Notes: a model not told the origin generated them from the letters alone. DNA of 64,000 nucleotides from Cedecea neteri (GCF_000758305.1 NZ_CP009458.1:3782001-3846000), one strand, 5' to 3'; shown: positions 43,120 through 52,718, counted from the first letter of the stretch. A program made the numbers and translations.

Positions 43120-43881
43120 GTGCACTATCAGCCGCAAGATAATTTACTGAAAAATCGCATTATTTTAGTAACCGGCGCCAGCGATGGCATCGGCCGCGTC
43201 GCCGCGCTCACCTACGCTCGCTTTGGTGCCTCGGTCATTTTACTGGGTCGCAATGAGCAAAAGCTCCGCGCCGTCGCCGGTGAGATCCAGTCTCACGGTT
43301 TGCTCCCTGCGCACTGGTTCACGCTCGACCTGGCTACCGCCACGTCAGCAGATTGCCATGCGCTGGCTAACAAGCTTAGCGCGCTGGTTCCCCGCCTCGA
43401 TGGCGTCCTGCATAATGCCGGTATTCTTGGCGATGTCGTGTCAATGGATAAGCAGGATCCCGACACCTGGCAGGCCGTCATGCAGGTGAACGTCAATGCG
43501 ACCTTTTTCCTGACCCAGGCTTTGCTTCCTTTATTACTTAAATCCGAATCCGGCTCTCTGGTGTTTACCACCTCGAGCGTGGGTCGCCAGGGCCGCGCTG
43601 GCTGGGGCGCTTACGCTGCCTCGAAGTTTGCTACGGAAGGCATGATGCAGGTACTGGCGGAAGAGTATAAGCAGCACAACCTGCGCGTGAACTGCATCAA
43701 CCCAGGCGGTACCCGTACAGCCATGCGCGCCAGCGCCTTCCCTACGGAAGATCCGGCCAAACTGAAAACGCCGCGGGATTTAATGCCGCTTTATCTCTGG
43801 CTGATGGGCGACGACAGTCGCCGTAAGACCGGCATGAGTTTTGATGCCCAGCCTAACCGCAAACCCGGGATTTCAGAATGA
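43120..43881 (+). CDS. yciK: YciK, short-chain dehydrogenase
   Basis: 253 residues from GTG 43120, supported by GAGGAG 7 nt upstream and by the E. coli length (252); the frame could extend to GTG 43087. Classical SDR: NAD(P)-binding TGASDGIG (about 22-29), NNAG-type HNAG, and the catalytic Ser-Tyr-Lys (SSVGRQG...YAASK). Substrate unknown. Overlaps btuR by 4 nt, a conserved pairing. Confidence 0.93.
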   Translation: MHYQPQDNLLKNRIILVTGASDGIGRVAALTYARFGASVILLGRNEQKLRAVAGEIQSHGLLPAHWFTLDLATATSADCHALANKLSALVPRLDGVLHNAGILGDVVSMDKQDPDTWQAVMQVNVNATFFLTQALLPLLLKSESGSLVFTTSSVGRQGRAGWGAYAASKFATEGMMQVLAEEYKQHNLRVNCINPGGTRTAMRASAFPTEDPAKLKTPRDLMPLYLWLMGDDSRRKTGMSFDAQPNRKPGISE

Positions 43882-44468
43882 GCGAGGACCGTTATCAACA
43901 GCGCCAACAGCGCCAGAAAGAAAAGGTTGATGCGCGCATTGCAGAAGCCCAGCAGGAACGCGGGATTTTGATCGTCTTCACCGGCAACGGAAAAGGTAAA
44001 ACAACCGCCGCATTCGGCACAGCGACCCGCGCCGTTGGCCACGGCCAAAAAGTCGGCGTCATTCAGTTTATCAAGGGCCAGTGGCCGAACGGAGAACGTA
44101 ATCTGCTTGAGCCACACGGGGTTGAGTTTCAGGTGATGGCGACAGGCTTTACCTGGGAGACGCAGAACCGGGAAACGGACACCGCCGCCTGCCTTACCGT
44201 TTGGGAGCACGGCAAACGGATGCTGGCTGACGCCACGCTGGATATGGTGATCCTCGACGAGCTGACCTACATGGTGGCTTACGATTATCTGCCGCTGGAA
44301 GACGTCTTAAGCGCGCTGGCTAACCGCCCGGTGAATCAGACAGTGATTGTGACAGGCCGCGGGTGCCACCGCGATATTCTGGAGATAGCCGACACGGTCA
44401 GCGAACTCCGCCCGGTTAAGCATGCCTTTGACGCCGGGGTGAAGGCGCAGATGGGTATTGATTACTAA
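43878..44468 (+). CDS. btuR: Cob(I)yrinic acid a,c-diamide adenosyltransferase
   Basis: 196 residues (E. coli BtuR 196). CobA/CobO family with the P-loop TGNGKGKTTAA (about 35-45) and the conserved VIQFIKGQW. Transfers the adenosyl group from ATP to corrinoids. Translationally coupled to yciK (ATGA overlap). Confidence 0.97.
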   Translation: MSEDRYQQRQQRQKEKVDARIAEAQQERGILIVFTGNGKGKTTAAFGTATRAVGHGQKVGVIQFIKGQWPNGERNLLEPHGVEFQVMATGFTWETQNRETDTAACLTVWEHGKRMLADATLDMVILDELTYMVAYDYLPLEDVLSALANRPVNQTVIVTGRGCHRDILEIADTVSELRPVKHAFDAGVKAQMGIDY

Positions 44469-44473
44469 TAAAA

Positions 44474-44493
44474 AACCCCTCGCTTGAGGGGTT
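44474..44493. terminator. Terminator between convergent btuR and rluB
   Basis: AACCCCTC-GCTT-GAGGGGTT; the minus-strand side is followed by a T6 run (best for rluB), the plus side by TAAGATTT. Confidence 0.88.
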
Positions 44494-44498
44494 AAGAT

Positions 44499-45386
44499 TT
44501 AGCTGCCGCTGCCGTTATTACGGCTGCTGCTGGCGCGGCGGTTGCCGCCGGTCACTTGGGTGTGACGCTTCACGGCGCGGCGGATCTGATTCGCCTTCAT
44601 GCGGCGACGATCTTTCTCCACAGCCACTTTGCTGCTGGTTTCTTCCGGCAATTCCACCAGCGTACGCAGATAGTTTGTCTGCGCCAGGTCAAGTTCGGTG
44701 TAGCCCCCGCGCGGCAAGCCTTTCGGCAGTTTAATGTCACCGTAGCGCACGCGAATAAGGCGGCTAACCTGTACGCCAACCGCTTCCCAAAGGCGACGCA
44801 CCTCGCGGTTACGGCCTTCGGTCAGGGTCACGTTGTACCACTGGTTAATGCCTTCGCCGCCGGTGAACTTGATGGTTTTGAAGGCCGCAGGGCCATCTTC
44901 AAGCTGCACGCCGCGTGACAGTTGTCTTACCTTGTCGTCATCCACCTGGCCAAATACGCGCACGGAGTATTCACGCTCCACTTCACGGCTTGGGTGCATC
45001 AGGCGATTTGCCAGTTCTCCGTCGGTGGTGAACAGCAGTAAACCACAGGTATTCACATCCAGACGCCCAACGGCAATCCAGCGTGCACCGCGCAGCTTTG
45101 GCAAACGGTCAAAAACGGTTGGGCGCCCTTCCGGGTCGCTGCGGGTACACAGCTCACCTTCCGGCTTGTAATAGGCCAACACGCGGCAGATTTGTTCCGC
45201 AGATTCGCGGATGGAGATCAAATGACCATCGATGCGGATTTTAAGCGACTGGGTGATTTCAACACGATCGCCCAGCGTGGCAATTTTGCCATCAACGCTT
45301 ACGCGACCTGCAGAGATAATGGTTTCAATCTCACGACGGGAACCATGGCCAGCGCGAGCCAGCACTTTTTGTAACTTTTCGCTCAT
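44499..45386 (-). CDS. rluB: 23S rRNA pseudouridine 2605 synthase
   Basis: 295 residues (E. coli RluB 291). N-terminal S4 RNA-binding domain (about 2-60), then the RsuA-family catalytic domain with the nucleophile in GRLDVNTCGLLLFT, and a basic low-complexity Arg/Ser tail. Next upstream is not yciQ as in E. coli but a MerR-like gene. Confidence 0.96.
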   Translation of the reverse strand: MSEKLQKVLARAGHGSRREIETIISAGRVSVDGKIATLGDRVEITQSLKIRIDGHLISIRESAEQICRVLAYYKPEGELCTRSDPEGRPTVFDRLPKLRGARWIAVGRLDVNTCGLLLFTTDGELANRLMHPSREVEREYSVRVFGQVDDDKVRQLSRGVQLEDGPAAFKTIKFTGGEGINQWYNVTLTEGRNREVRRLWEAVGVQVSRLIRVRYGDIKLPKGLPRGGYTELDLAQTNYLRTLVELPEETSSKVAVEKDRRRMKANQIRRAVKRHTQVTGGNRRASSSRNNGSGS

Positions 45387-45576
45387 TGAGCTTCCTCGGG
45401 TGTCGCCTTCACAGGCGTCTCAGATACTTTGAAATCAAAAGGCATGGGCCTGATGAAGTATAAATACGAATTTGAATGGCTGCCCGGAAATACAGGAAAA
45501 CCGCTGACAGCATCGTGGCCGCACATAGTACACGAATTTTAAGGTAAATGGAGTGAAAACCCGTTTCCCGATTTAC

Positions 45577-46398
45577 TCACCGCTGGCTCTGAGTATCCAG
45601 CAGCATAGTTCGCTCGCCGGGAGCACAGTTTCGCGGAGTAGCCGCATGTTTATTTCCTCTGGCGGCCTCACTGCCCCCCAGAAAAACAGGAATGCCACTC
45701 TTCAGCCAGCGGTGATACAGCGCCTGTTGATTAGCATCCAGCGCCTTATCGGCCCAAATCATAATGTGGTCAGCGTGAATACGGCTAAGATCCGGGCAGG
45801 GAATACCGCGATCCAGTACCTCGACGCAAAAACCGTCGCTGGCAAAACGGATCCCTTCCAGCCACAGTTCAACGGGGTCTTTAAGCGAAAGCGCCAGAAT
45901 AAACAGACTGCCACCCGGGCGCTTACGCCCGCTGGCCAGGACGAACGTCGCATATTCAATCAGCGCCGTATCAAGCAATGCGCTATTCATCGCCTGCTCC
46001 TGCTGTGCATCGGCGTTAAGCCATAGTCTCAGCGGGCGGATAACTTCATCGATAAAAATAGCGGGCGGGACTTCGCGGCCATAGCGCCAGATAAGCCCCC
46101 GCAGCTTCGCAGGCTGCATCGCTTCACACTGCGCCAGCAGGGCTTCCTGAACGTCGAGCCATCTGAAAGGCGGAGACATCTCCTCGCCTTTCAGCAGCGC
46201 CAGCATATCCGACAAAGCAACCCCTTTTTCAAGCCAGCCGACAATAGCGGCGACCTGCGAACAGTGGGTAAAATCAAAAAAACGGTGCCCGTTCTCATCC
46301 ACCTGCGGCTTGATCAACCCATAACGCTGCCAGCTGCGAATATTGGCGGGCGTCACGCCGCATTGAGAAGCAAGAACATCAATGTTAAATCGGGCCAT
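45577..46398 (-). CDS. MerR-family regulator with an MlrA/BluR-like C-terminal domain
   Basis: 273 residues from ATG 46398, chosen for AAGGA 7 nt upstream; a longer frame begins at 46452. The N-terminal MerR-type winged HTH (about 1-70, FNIDVLASQCGVTPANIRSW) is followed by a helical domain resembling E. coli MlrA, with LASGRKRPGG and DPVELWLEG matching LASARKKQGK and DTTRLWLEG there. No B12-binding DxHxxG is visible. It starts 10 bp after yciO, where E. coli has yciQ. Targets unknown; MlrA relatives control curli/c-di-GMP outputs. Confidence 0.8.
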   Translation of the reverse strand: MARFNIDVLASQCGVTPANIRSWQRYGLIKPQVDENGHRFFDFTHCSQVAAIVGWLEKGVALSDMLALLKGEEMSPPFRWLDVQEALLAQCEAMQPAKLRGLIWRYGREVPPAIFIDEVIRPLRLWLNADAQQEQAMNSALLDTALIEYATFVLASGRKRPGGSLFILALSLKDPVELWLEGIRFASDGFCVEVLDRGIPCPDLSRIHADHIMIWADKALDANQQALYHRWLKSGIPVFLGGSEAARGNKHAATPRNCAPGERTMLLDTQSQR

Positions 46399-46408
46399 AG
46401 CGATTTCC

Positions 46409-47029
46409 TTACAGGAAAGGTTTAACGTCCCCGACGCCCTCGCGCATAACAACCGGCGCGTCTTCCGTCAGATCGATAACCGTGGTGGGCTGCTGCCCCA
46501 GATAACCGCCGTGGATAACCAGATCCACCACTTTCTCGAGGCGATCTTTGATCTCCTCGGGATCGGACTCGGTAAACTCGTTGCCCGGCAGCATCAGCGA
46601 GGTCGACAGCATAGGCTCGTTCAGCACTTCAAGCAGCGCCAGCGCAATCGGGTTTGAAGGCACGCGCAGCCCGATGGTTTTACGTTTTTCCTGCAGCAGG
46701 CGGCGAGGAACTTCTTTGGTGCCCTTCAGAATAAAGGTGTAATTCCCCGGCGTGTTGTTTTTAATCAGCCGGAATGCCACGTTGTCGACAAAGGCGTAAG
46801 TCGACAGCTCGGACAGATCCCGACACATCAGGGTAAAGTTGTGGCCGTCAGGGAGCTGACGAATACGACAAATGCGCTCCATAGCGCCCTTATCTTCAAT
46901 CTTGCAGCCCAGCGCATAGCCGGAATCGGTAGGGTAAACAATGACCCCGCCTTTACGAATAATATCGACGGCCTGGTTAATCAGGCGCGGCTGCGGGTTA
47001 TCCGGATGGATATAAAAAAACTGACTCAT
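46409..47029 (-). CDS. yciO: YciO, Sua5/YrdC-family protein
   Basis: 206 residues, as E. coli YciO. YrdC fold with the nucleotide-binding KGGVIVYPTDSGYALGCK near the N-terminus. Related to the TsaC/YrdC tRNA t6A enzymes, but YciO itself is not a proven threonylcarbamoyl-AMP synthase in E. coli. Overlaps rnm by 4 nt. Confidence 0.95.
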   Translation of the reverse strand: MSQFFYIHPDNPQPRLINQAVDIIRKGGVIVYPTDSGYALGCKIEDKGAMERICRIRQLPDGHNFTLMCRDLSELSTYAFVDNVAFRLIKNNTPGNYTFILKGTKEVPRRLLQEKRKTIGLRVPSNPIALALLEVLNEPMLSTSLMLPGNEFTESDPEEIKDRLEKVVDLVIHGGYLGQQPTTVIDLTEDAPVVMREGVGDVKPFL

Positions 47030-47907
47030 ACTGCCCTCTCTTTAGCGATGTGGCTCTGCTCCCAGTGCTGCCATACGGGCTCAACGCCCGCCGGTAGCCA
47101 CAGCTTACGACCCAGTTCAATCCACGCGCAGGGCAGATGAAAATCAGACCCCTGCGACGCCAGCAGATTAAATTGCTTAGCGTAGCTCGCAAGCTGAGTA
47201 CGTTCGTTGGGAGCCTGCTGGCACTGCGCAACTTCCATGGCATCGCCACCGTGTTCGGCAAAGTGCGCCAGCAGTCGTTTTAGCCATTTTGCGGTCAGGC
47301 CGTAGCGCCCTGGATGCGCCAGCACCGCCTGCCCGCCAGAATGATGAATCACATCAATAGCTTGTTCTATTGTACACCACTGGGGCGGAACGTATCCGGT
47401 TTTCCCCTTCGCCAGATACTTCTTGAAGACATCTCCCATATTGCTGGCCTTGCCCTGCTCGACCAGAAAACGAGCGAAATGCCCGCGGGTAATTGCCCCA
47501 TTGCCTGCGTGGCGCATCGCCCCTTCTAACGCGCCGGGAATACGTGCTTTATCCAGCCGCTCAGCAATCATTACCGCGCGCTGGCTGCGGCGTTCACTTT
47601 GCTGTTCAAGAAAAAGCTTCAGCGCCGGGTGATGCTCATCAATGCCCAGGCCAACGATATGAATTTCGTGATTTTCCCAGACGGTGGAGATTTCAACGCC
47701 GCTAATTAACTGTAGCGGTAAATTTAGGCGCTGGATTTCAGCCCTCGCAGCAGGCAGGCCCGCCACGGTGTCATGATCGGTAATAGCCAGTACAGTGACG
47801 CGCATATCAACCGCGCGATTAACCAAAGCTTCAGGAGACAACAGGCCATCCGAGGCGGTAGTGTGGCTGTGTAAATCGTGGATCGTGGCCAGGGTGGGCT
47901 CGCTCAA
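47026..47907 (-). CDS. rnm: Rnm (YciV/TrpH), PHP-domain 5'-3' exonuclease
   Basis: 293 residues (E. coli 293). PHP metal-binding motifs: DLHSHTTASDG at about 10-20, a central LISGVEISTV, and QGSDFHLP near the C-terminus. E. coli Rnm trims the 5' ends of 23S, 16S and 5S rRNA precursors. Divergent from the trp operon, 135 bp upstream of trpL. Confidence 0.95.
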   Translation of the reverse strand: MSEPTLATIHDLHSHTTASDGLLSPEALVNRAVDMRVTVLAITDHDTVAGLPAARAEIQRLNLPLQLISGVEISTVWENHEIHIVGLGIDEHHPALKLFLEQQSERRSQRAVMIAERLDKARIPGALEGAMRHAGNGAITRGHFARFLVEQGKASNMGDVFKKYLAKGKTGYVPPQWCTIEQAIDVIHHSGGQAVLAHPGRYGLTAKWLKRLLAHFAEHGGDAMEVAQCQQAPNERTQLASYAKQFNLLASQGSDFHLPCAWIELGRKLWLPAGVEPVWQHWEQSHIAKERAV

Positions 47908-47981
47908 AATGGCTCCAGAATGGATAAACAGAAATTTAGCGGCCCATGATAACGATAATCGGCTATTTTAAAAAATCAGTA

Positions 47982-48017
47982 TTGACAATATAGCCGCGAA
48001 CCAGTTTACTAGTACGC
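47982..48017 (+). promoter_or_regulatory. trp promoter and TrpR operator
   Basis: TTGACA (47982-47987), 17 bp, TTTACT (48005-48010). The palindromic TrpR operator GAACCAGTTTACTAGTACGC (47998-48017) overlaps the -10, differing from the E. coli operator at only two positions. Confidence 0.93.
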
Positions 48018-48042
48018 AAGTTCACATAACGAGGTATCTGAA

Positions 48043-48087
48043 ATGAAAGCGATGAATTCCCTGCACGGTTGGTGGCGTACTCCCTGA
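48043..48087 (+). CDS. trpL: trp operon leader peptide
   Basis: 14 residues, MKAMNSLHGWWRTP, with tandem Trp codons (TGG TGG) at positions 10-11 as in E. coli [14 protein letters not shown]. GAGG lies upstream. Ribosome stalling at these codons controls the attenuator downstream. Confidence 0.95.
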   Translation: MKAMNSLHGWWRTP

Positions 48088-48134
48088 ACTCGGGCGGTGC
48101 GATCGCGTACGCTGTTTAACAGCACAGATACCAG

Positions 48135-48161
48135 GCCCGCCAACGATGCGGGCTTTTTTTT
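48135..48161 (+). terminator. trp attenuator
   Basis: GCCCGC-CAACGAT-GCGGGC followed by T8. The strand-2 equivalent (about 48091-48112) can compete to form the antiterminator. Lies between trpL and trpE. Confidence 0.92.
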
Positions 48162-48182
48162 GAACAAAATTTGAGAACTAAA

Positions 48183-49745
48183 ATGCAAACACAAAAACCG
48201 GAACTTGAACTCCTGAGCAGCGAAGCTGCCTACCGTGAAAACCCAACGGCCCTTTTCCACCAGCTGTGCGGTGCGCGCCCTGCGACGCTGCTGCTGGAAT
48301 CCGCAGACATCGATAGTAAAGACGACTTAAAAAGCCTTCTGCTGGTGGATAGCGCCATGCGCATTACGGCCTTAGGTGACACTGTCACCTTACAGGCATT
48401 GTCTGCTAACGGCGCTTCCCTGCTGCCGCTGCTGGATGCCGCGTTGCCAGCCGGCGTCGAAAACGAACATTTCCCGGATGGCCGCACCCTGCGTTTCCCA
48501 ACGGTCAGCACGTTATTAGATGAAGACGCGCGCCTGTGCTCGCTGTCGGTCTTTGATGCATTCCGCATTATGCAGGAACTGGTCAGCGTACCAGCGGAAG
48601 AGCGTCATGCGATGTTCTTCGGCGGTCTGTTTGCCTACGACCTGGTGGCCGGCTTCGAAGACCTGCCGCAGCTGAAACAGGACAACCGTTGCCCGGACTA
48701 CTGCTTCTACCTGGCTGAAACCTTATTGACCATCGATCACCAGAAAAAGCAAACCCGCATTCAGGCCAGTCTGTTTACGCCGTCAGACAGCGAAAAACAG
48801 CGCCTGCTGAAACGCACCGAACAGCTGCGCCAGCAAATCAGCGAAGAGCCTGCTGCTCTGCCTGTACAGAAAGTTGAGCACATGAGCTGCGATGTCAATC
48901 AGACCGACGAAGAGTTCGGGGCGGTAGTTCGCCAGATGCAAAAAGCCATTCGCATCGGTGAAATTTTCCAGGTTGTGCCGTCCCGCCGCTTCTCGCTGCC
49001 GTGCCCGTCACCGCTGGCGGCATACCAGACGCTGAAGAAGAGCAACCCAAGCCCGTACATGTTCTTTATGCAGGACAACGATTTCACGCTGTTTGGCGCT
49101 TCCCCGGAAAGCTCACTCAAATACGATGCGACGAATCGCCAGATTGAAATTTACCCGATTGCCGGCACCCGCCCTCGTGGCCGCCGCGCCGACGGTTCGC
49201 TGGATCGCGACCTGGACAGCCGCATCGAGCTGGAAATGCGTACCGACCATAAAGAGCTTTCTGAGCACTTAATGCTGGTTGACCTGGCACGCAACGATCT
49301 CGCCCGCATCTGTACGCCGGGCAGCCGCTACGTGGCTGATTTAACCAAAGTTGACCGTTACTCCTTTGTGATGCACCTGGTGTCTCGCGTTGTTGGCGAA
49401 TTGCGCCACGACCTGGACGTGCTGCACGCCTACCGCGCCTGTATGAACATGGGCACCCTGAGCGGAGCACCGAAAGTCCGTGCGATGCAGCTGATTGCCG
49501 GGGCCGAAGGCGTCCGTCGCGGCAGCTACGGCGGCGCGGTGGGTTATTTCACCGCCCACGGCGACCTCGATACCTGCATCGTCATCCGCTCAGCCTACGT
49601 TGAAGACGGTATTGCCACCGTGCAGGCTGGCGCTGGCGTTGTACTTGATTCAGACCCGCAGTCCGAAGCCGACGAAACCAGAAACAAAGCCCGCGCTGTT
49701 TTGCGCGCCATTGCTACCGCGCATCACGCCCAGGAGATTTTCTAA
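48183..49745 (+). CDS. trpE: Anthranilate synthase component I
   Basis: 520 residues from ATG 48183 (E. coli 520; starts MQTQKP). An upstream in-frame TTG at 48171 is not needed. LLLESADI near residue 38 is the tryptophan feedback-binding region, and GASPESSLKY, PIAGTRPRGR and VQAGAGVV are the chorismate-binding motifs. Works with the TrpG domain of TrpD. Stop overlaps trpD by one base. Confidence 0.98.
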   Translation: MQTQKPELELLSSEAAYRENPTALFHQLCGARPATLLLESADIDSKDDLKSLLLVDSAMRITALGDTVTLQALSANGASLLPLLDAALPAGVENEHFPDGRTLRFPTVSTLLDEDARLCSLSVFDAFRIMQELVSVPAEERHAMFFGGLFAYDLVAGFEDLPQLKQDNRCPDYCFYLAETLLTIDHQKKQTRIQASLFTPSDSEKQRLLKRTEQLRQQISEEPAALPVQKVEHMSCDVNQTDEEFGAVVRQMQKAIRIGEIFQVVPSRRFSLPCPSPLAAYQTLKKSNPSPYMFFMQDNDFTLFGASPESSLKYDATNRQIEIYPIAGTRPRGRRADGSLDRDLDSRIELEMRTDHKELSEHLMLVDLARNDLARICTPGSRYVADLTKVDRYSFVMHLVSRVVGELRHDLDVLHAYRACMNMGTLSGAPKVRAMQLIAGAEGVRRGSYGGAVGYFTAHGDLDTCIVIRSAYVEDGIATVQAGAGVVLDSDPQSEADETRNKARAVLRAIATAHHAQEIF

Positions 49746-51340
49746 TGGCTGACATTCTGCTGCTCGATAATATCGACTCATTCACCTATAACCTGGCAGA
49801 CCAGCTGCGCGCGAACGGCCATAACGTGGTGATTTACCGTAACCACGTCCCGGCGCAAACCCTGATCGAACGTCTGGCCACCATGGATAACCCGGTGCTC
49901 ATGCTGTCCCCAGGGCCTGGTGCCCCAAGCGAAGCGGGCTGTATGCCAGAATTGCTGACGCGTATGCGCGGTAAACTGCCAATTATCGGTATTTGTCTCG
50001 GCCACCAGGCCATTGTCGAAGCCTACGGCGGCTACGTCGGCCAGGCAGGCGAAATCCTGCACGGCAAAGCTTCCTCAATTTCCCATGACGGCGAAGCGAT
50101 GTTTGCCGGGCTGCCTAACCCGCTGCCGGTAGCGCGCTATCACTCCCTTGTGGGCAGCAACATCCCTGCCGGCCTGACAATTAATGCGCATTTCGACGGC
50201 ATGGTGATGGCGGTTCGCCACGAGGCTGACAGGGTTGTGGGCTTCCAGTTCCACCCGGAATCCATCCTCACCAGCCACGGCGCACGCCTGCTGGAACAAA
50301 CCCTCGACTGGGCGCTGCAGAAGCTGAAGCAGGCCAATACGCTGCAGCCGATCCTCGACAAGCTTTATCAGGCGCAAACCCTGAGCCGCGAAGAGAGCCA
50401 CCAGCTGTTTTCCGCCATCGTTCGCGGTGAGCTGAAACCAGAGCAGCTTGCCGCCGCGCTGGTTAGCATGAAGGTACGTGGCGAACACCCGAACGAAATC
50501 GCCGGGGCCGCATCCGCCCTGCTTGAGCACGCCGCACCGTTCCCGAGCCCGAGCTACGAGTTTGCAGACATCGTCGGCACCGGCGGTGACGGCAGCAACA
50601 GCATTAATATCTCCACCGCCAGCGCCTTTGTCGCCGCTGCGGTCGGGCTAAAGGTCGCCAAACACGGCAACCGCAGCGTTTCCAGTCGTTCGGGGTCCTC
50701 CGATCTGCTGGCAGCGTTTGGCATCAGCCTGGAAATGAACGCGGACGCTTCCCGTAAAGCGCTGGACGAGCTGGGCGTTTGCTTCCTGTTTGCGCCTAAG
50801 TACCACACCGGATTCCGCCACGCGATGCCGGTTCGCCAGCAGTTGAAAACGCGTACCTTGTTCAACGTTTTGGGGCCGCTGATTAACCCGGCGCATCCGC
50901 CGCTGGCGCTGATCGGCGTCTACAGCCCGGAACTGGTGCTGCCGATTGCTGAAACCCTGCGCGTCCTCGGCTATAAGCGTGCGGCTGTGGTTCACAGCGG
51001 CGGCATGGATGAAGTATCGCTCCATGCACCAACGCTGGTCGCTGAATTAAATAACGGCGAAATCAAAAGCTATCAGCTGACCGCCGCCGATTTCGATCTT
51101 CCGGCCTATCACCAGGAAGCGCTGGCGGGCGGTACGCCGGAAGAAAACCGTGACATTCTGACTCGCCTGCTACAAGGTAAAGGCGAGACCGCGCACGAGT
51201 CTGCCGTCGCGGCTAACGTAGCGATGTTGATGAGATTGCACGGCCATGAAGACTTGAAGGCTAACGTCAAAAAAGTGCTGGATGTATTGCACAGCGGAGC
51301 CGCATATGACCGCGTTACCGCGCTCGCAGGGAGAGGATAA
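49745..51340 (+). CDS. trpD: Fused glutamine amidotransferase / anthranilate phosphoribosyltransferase
   Basis: 531 residues (E. coli TrpGD 531). Residues about 1-195 are the class I amidotransferase with nucleophile Cys in GICLGHQAIVEAYGG and the His-Glu in FQFHPESI. Residues about 200-531 are the phosphoribosyltransferase, with VGTGGDGSNSINIST and KHGNRSVSSRSGSSD binding PRPP. The fusion is the enterobacterial form. Stop is 4 nt before trpC. Confidence 0.98.
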   Translation: MADILLLDNIDSFTYNLADQLRANGHNVVIYRNHVPAQTLIERLATMDNPVLMLSPGPGAPSEAGCMPELLTRMRGKLPIIGICLGHQAIVEAYGGYVGQAGEILHGKASSISHDGEAMFAGLPNPLPVARYHSLVGSNIPAGLTINAHFDGMVMAVRHEADRVVGFQFHPESILTSHGARLLEQTLDWALQKLKQANTLQPILDKLYQAQTLSREESHQLFSAIVRGELKPEQLAAALVSMKVRGEHPNEIAGAASALLEHAAPFPSPSYEFADIVGTGGDGSNSINISTASAFVAAAVGLKVAKHGNRSVSSRSGSSDLLAAFGISLEMNADASRKALDELGVCFLFAPKYHTGFRHAMPVRQQLKTRTLFNVLGPLINPAHPPLALIGVYSPELVLPIAETLRVLGYKRAAVVHSGGMDEVSLHAPTLVAELNNGEIKSYQLTAADFDLPAYHQEALAGGTPEENRDILTRLLQGKGETAHESAVAANVAMLMRLHGHEDLKANVKKVLDVLHSGAAYDRVTALAGRG

Positions 51341-51344
51341 GGGA

Positions 51345-52706
51345 ATGCAGGAGACTGTTTTAAACCGCATCGTGGCTGACAAAGCGCTGTGGGTCGAAGC
51401 CCGCAAGCAGCAGCAGCCGCTGGCGAGCTTCCAGAATGAGATTGTGCCAGCCACGCGGAACTTCTATCACGCGCTGCAGGGTGCCCGCACCGTCTTTATT
51501 CTTGAGTGCAAAAAGGCATCTCCCTCTAAAGGGGTGATCCGCGATGACTTCGACCCGGCGCTTATCGCCGGTGTGTATAAGCATTATGCCTCTGCCGTGT
51601 CGGTGCTGACCGACGAGAAATACTTCCAGGGCAGCTTCGATTTTCTGCCGATCGTCAGCGGAATTGTCAGCCAGCCGGTGCTGTGCAAAGACTTTATTAT
51701 CGACGCCTACCAGATCCATCTGGCGCGTTTTTACCAGGCGGATGCCTGCCTGCTGATGCTCTCGGTGCTGGACGATGAACAGTATCGCCAGCTGGCCGCC
51801 GTGGCCCACAGTCTGAACATGGGCGTGCTGACTGAAGTCAGCAACGAAGAAGAACTGGAGCGTGCCATCGCGCTCGGTGCCAAAGTGGTTGGCATCAACA
51901 ACCGCGACCTGCGCGATCTGTCCATTGACCTGGACCGCACCCGCCAGTTGGCTCCACGTCTGACTCATGGCGTAACGGTGATCAGCGAATCAGGCATCAA
52001 TAATTACGCCCAGGTTCGTGAGCTAAGCCACTTCGCCAACGGGTTCTTGATTGGCTCTGCGCTGATGAGTGAGGATGACCTGAACGCTGCGGTACGCCGC
52101 GTGCTGCTGGGTGAAAACAAAGTTTGCGGCCTGACCCGAGGGGAAGATGCTCGTGCAGCTCAGGAAGCCGGGGCTATTTACGGGGGCCTGATCTTCGTCC
52201 CGACTTCACCGCGTTTCGTCAGCGATGAGAAAGCCGCCGCAGTCATTGCCTCCGCGCCGCTTCGCTACGTGGGCGTATTCAGAAATACGCCGGTAACAGA
52301 AGTTGTGCAGAAAGTAGAGACATTCTCACTGAGCGCAGTTCAGCTTCACGGCGCTGAGACCCAGGCATACATTAATGAGCTGCGTGCGCTGCTGCCGGAG
52401 AAAACACAAATCTGGAAAGCGTTAAGCGTGGCCGACTCGCTTCCAGAGCGGAATCTGCAGCACGTCGACAAATACGTGTTCGATAACGGCCAGGGCGGCA
52501 CCGGGCAAAGCTTTGACTGGCGACTGTTAGCCGGACAAAAGCTGGACAACGTGATTCTGGCGGGCGGCCTCGGAGCGGATAACTGCGTGGAAGCGGCTAA
52601 AGCCGGCTGCGCGGGACTGGATTTCAACTCTGGCGTAGAAAGCGCGCCAGGAATAAAAGATGCTAACAAGCTGGCTGCGGTCTTCCGGACCCTGCGGGCT
52701 TACTAA
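51345..52706 (+). CDS. trpC: Fused indole-3-glycerol phosphate synthase / PRA isomerase
   Basis: 453 residues from ATG 51345 (E. coli 453). GAGAGGATAAGGGA immediately precedes this ATG; an upstream ATG-like start at 51282 lies inside trpD. TrpC domain (about 1-255; FILECKKASPSKG) and TrpF domain (about 256-453; VCGLTRGEDA, LAGGLGADN). Catalyses two successive steps. Confidence 0.97.
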   Translation: MQETVLNRIVADKALWVEARKQQQPLASFQNEIVPATRNFYHALQGARTVFILECKKASPSKGVIRDDFDPALIAGVYKHYASAVSVLTDEKYFQGSFDFLPIVSGIVSQPVLCKDFIIDAYQIHLARFYQADACLLMLSVLDDEQYRQLAAVAHSLNMGVLTEVSNEEELERAIALGAKVVGINNRDLRDLSIDLDRTRQLAPRLTHGVTVISESGINNYAQVRELSHFANGFLIGSALMSEDDLNAAVRRVLLGENKVCGLTRGEDARAAQEAGAIYGGLIFVPTSPRFVSDEKAAAVIASAPLRYVGVFRNTPVTEVVQKVETFSLSAVQLHGAETQAYINELRALLPEKTQIWKALSVADSLPERNLQHVDKYVFDNGQGGTGQSFDWRLLAGQKLDNVILAGGLGADNCVEAAKAGCAGLDFNSGVESAPGIKDANKLAAVFRTLRAY

Positions 52707-52718
52707 GGAAGAGATACC

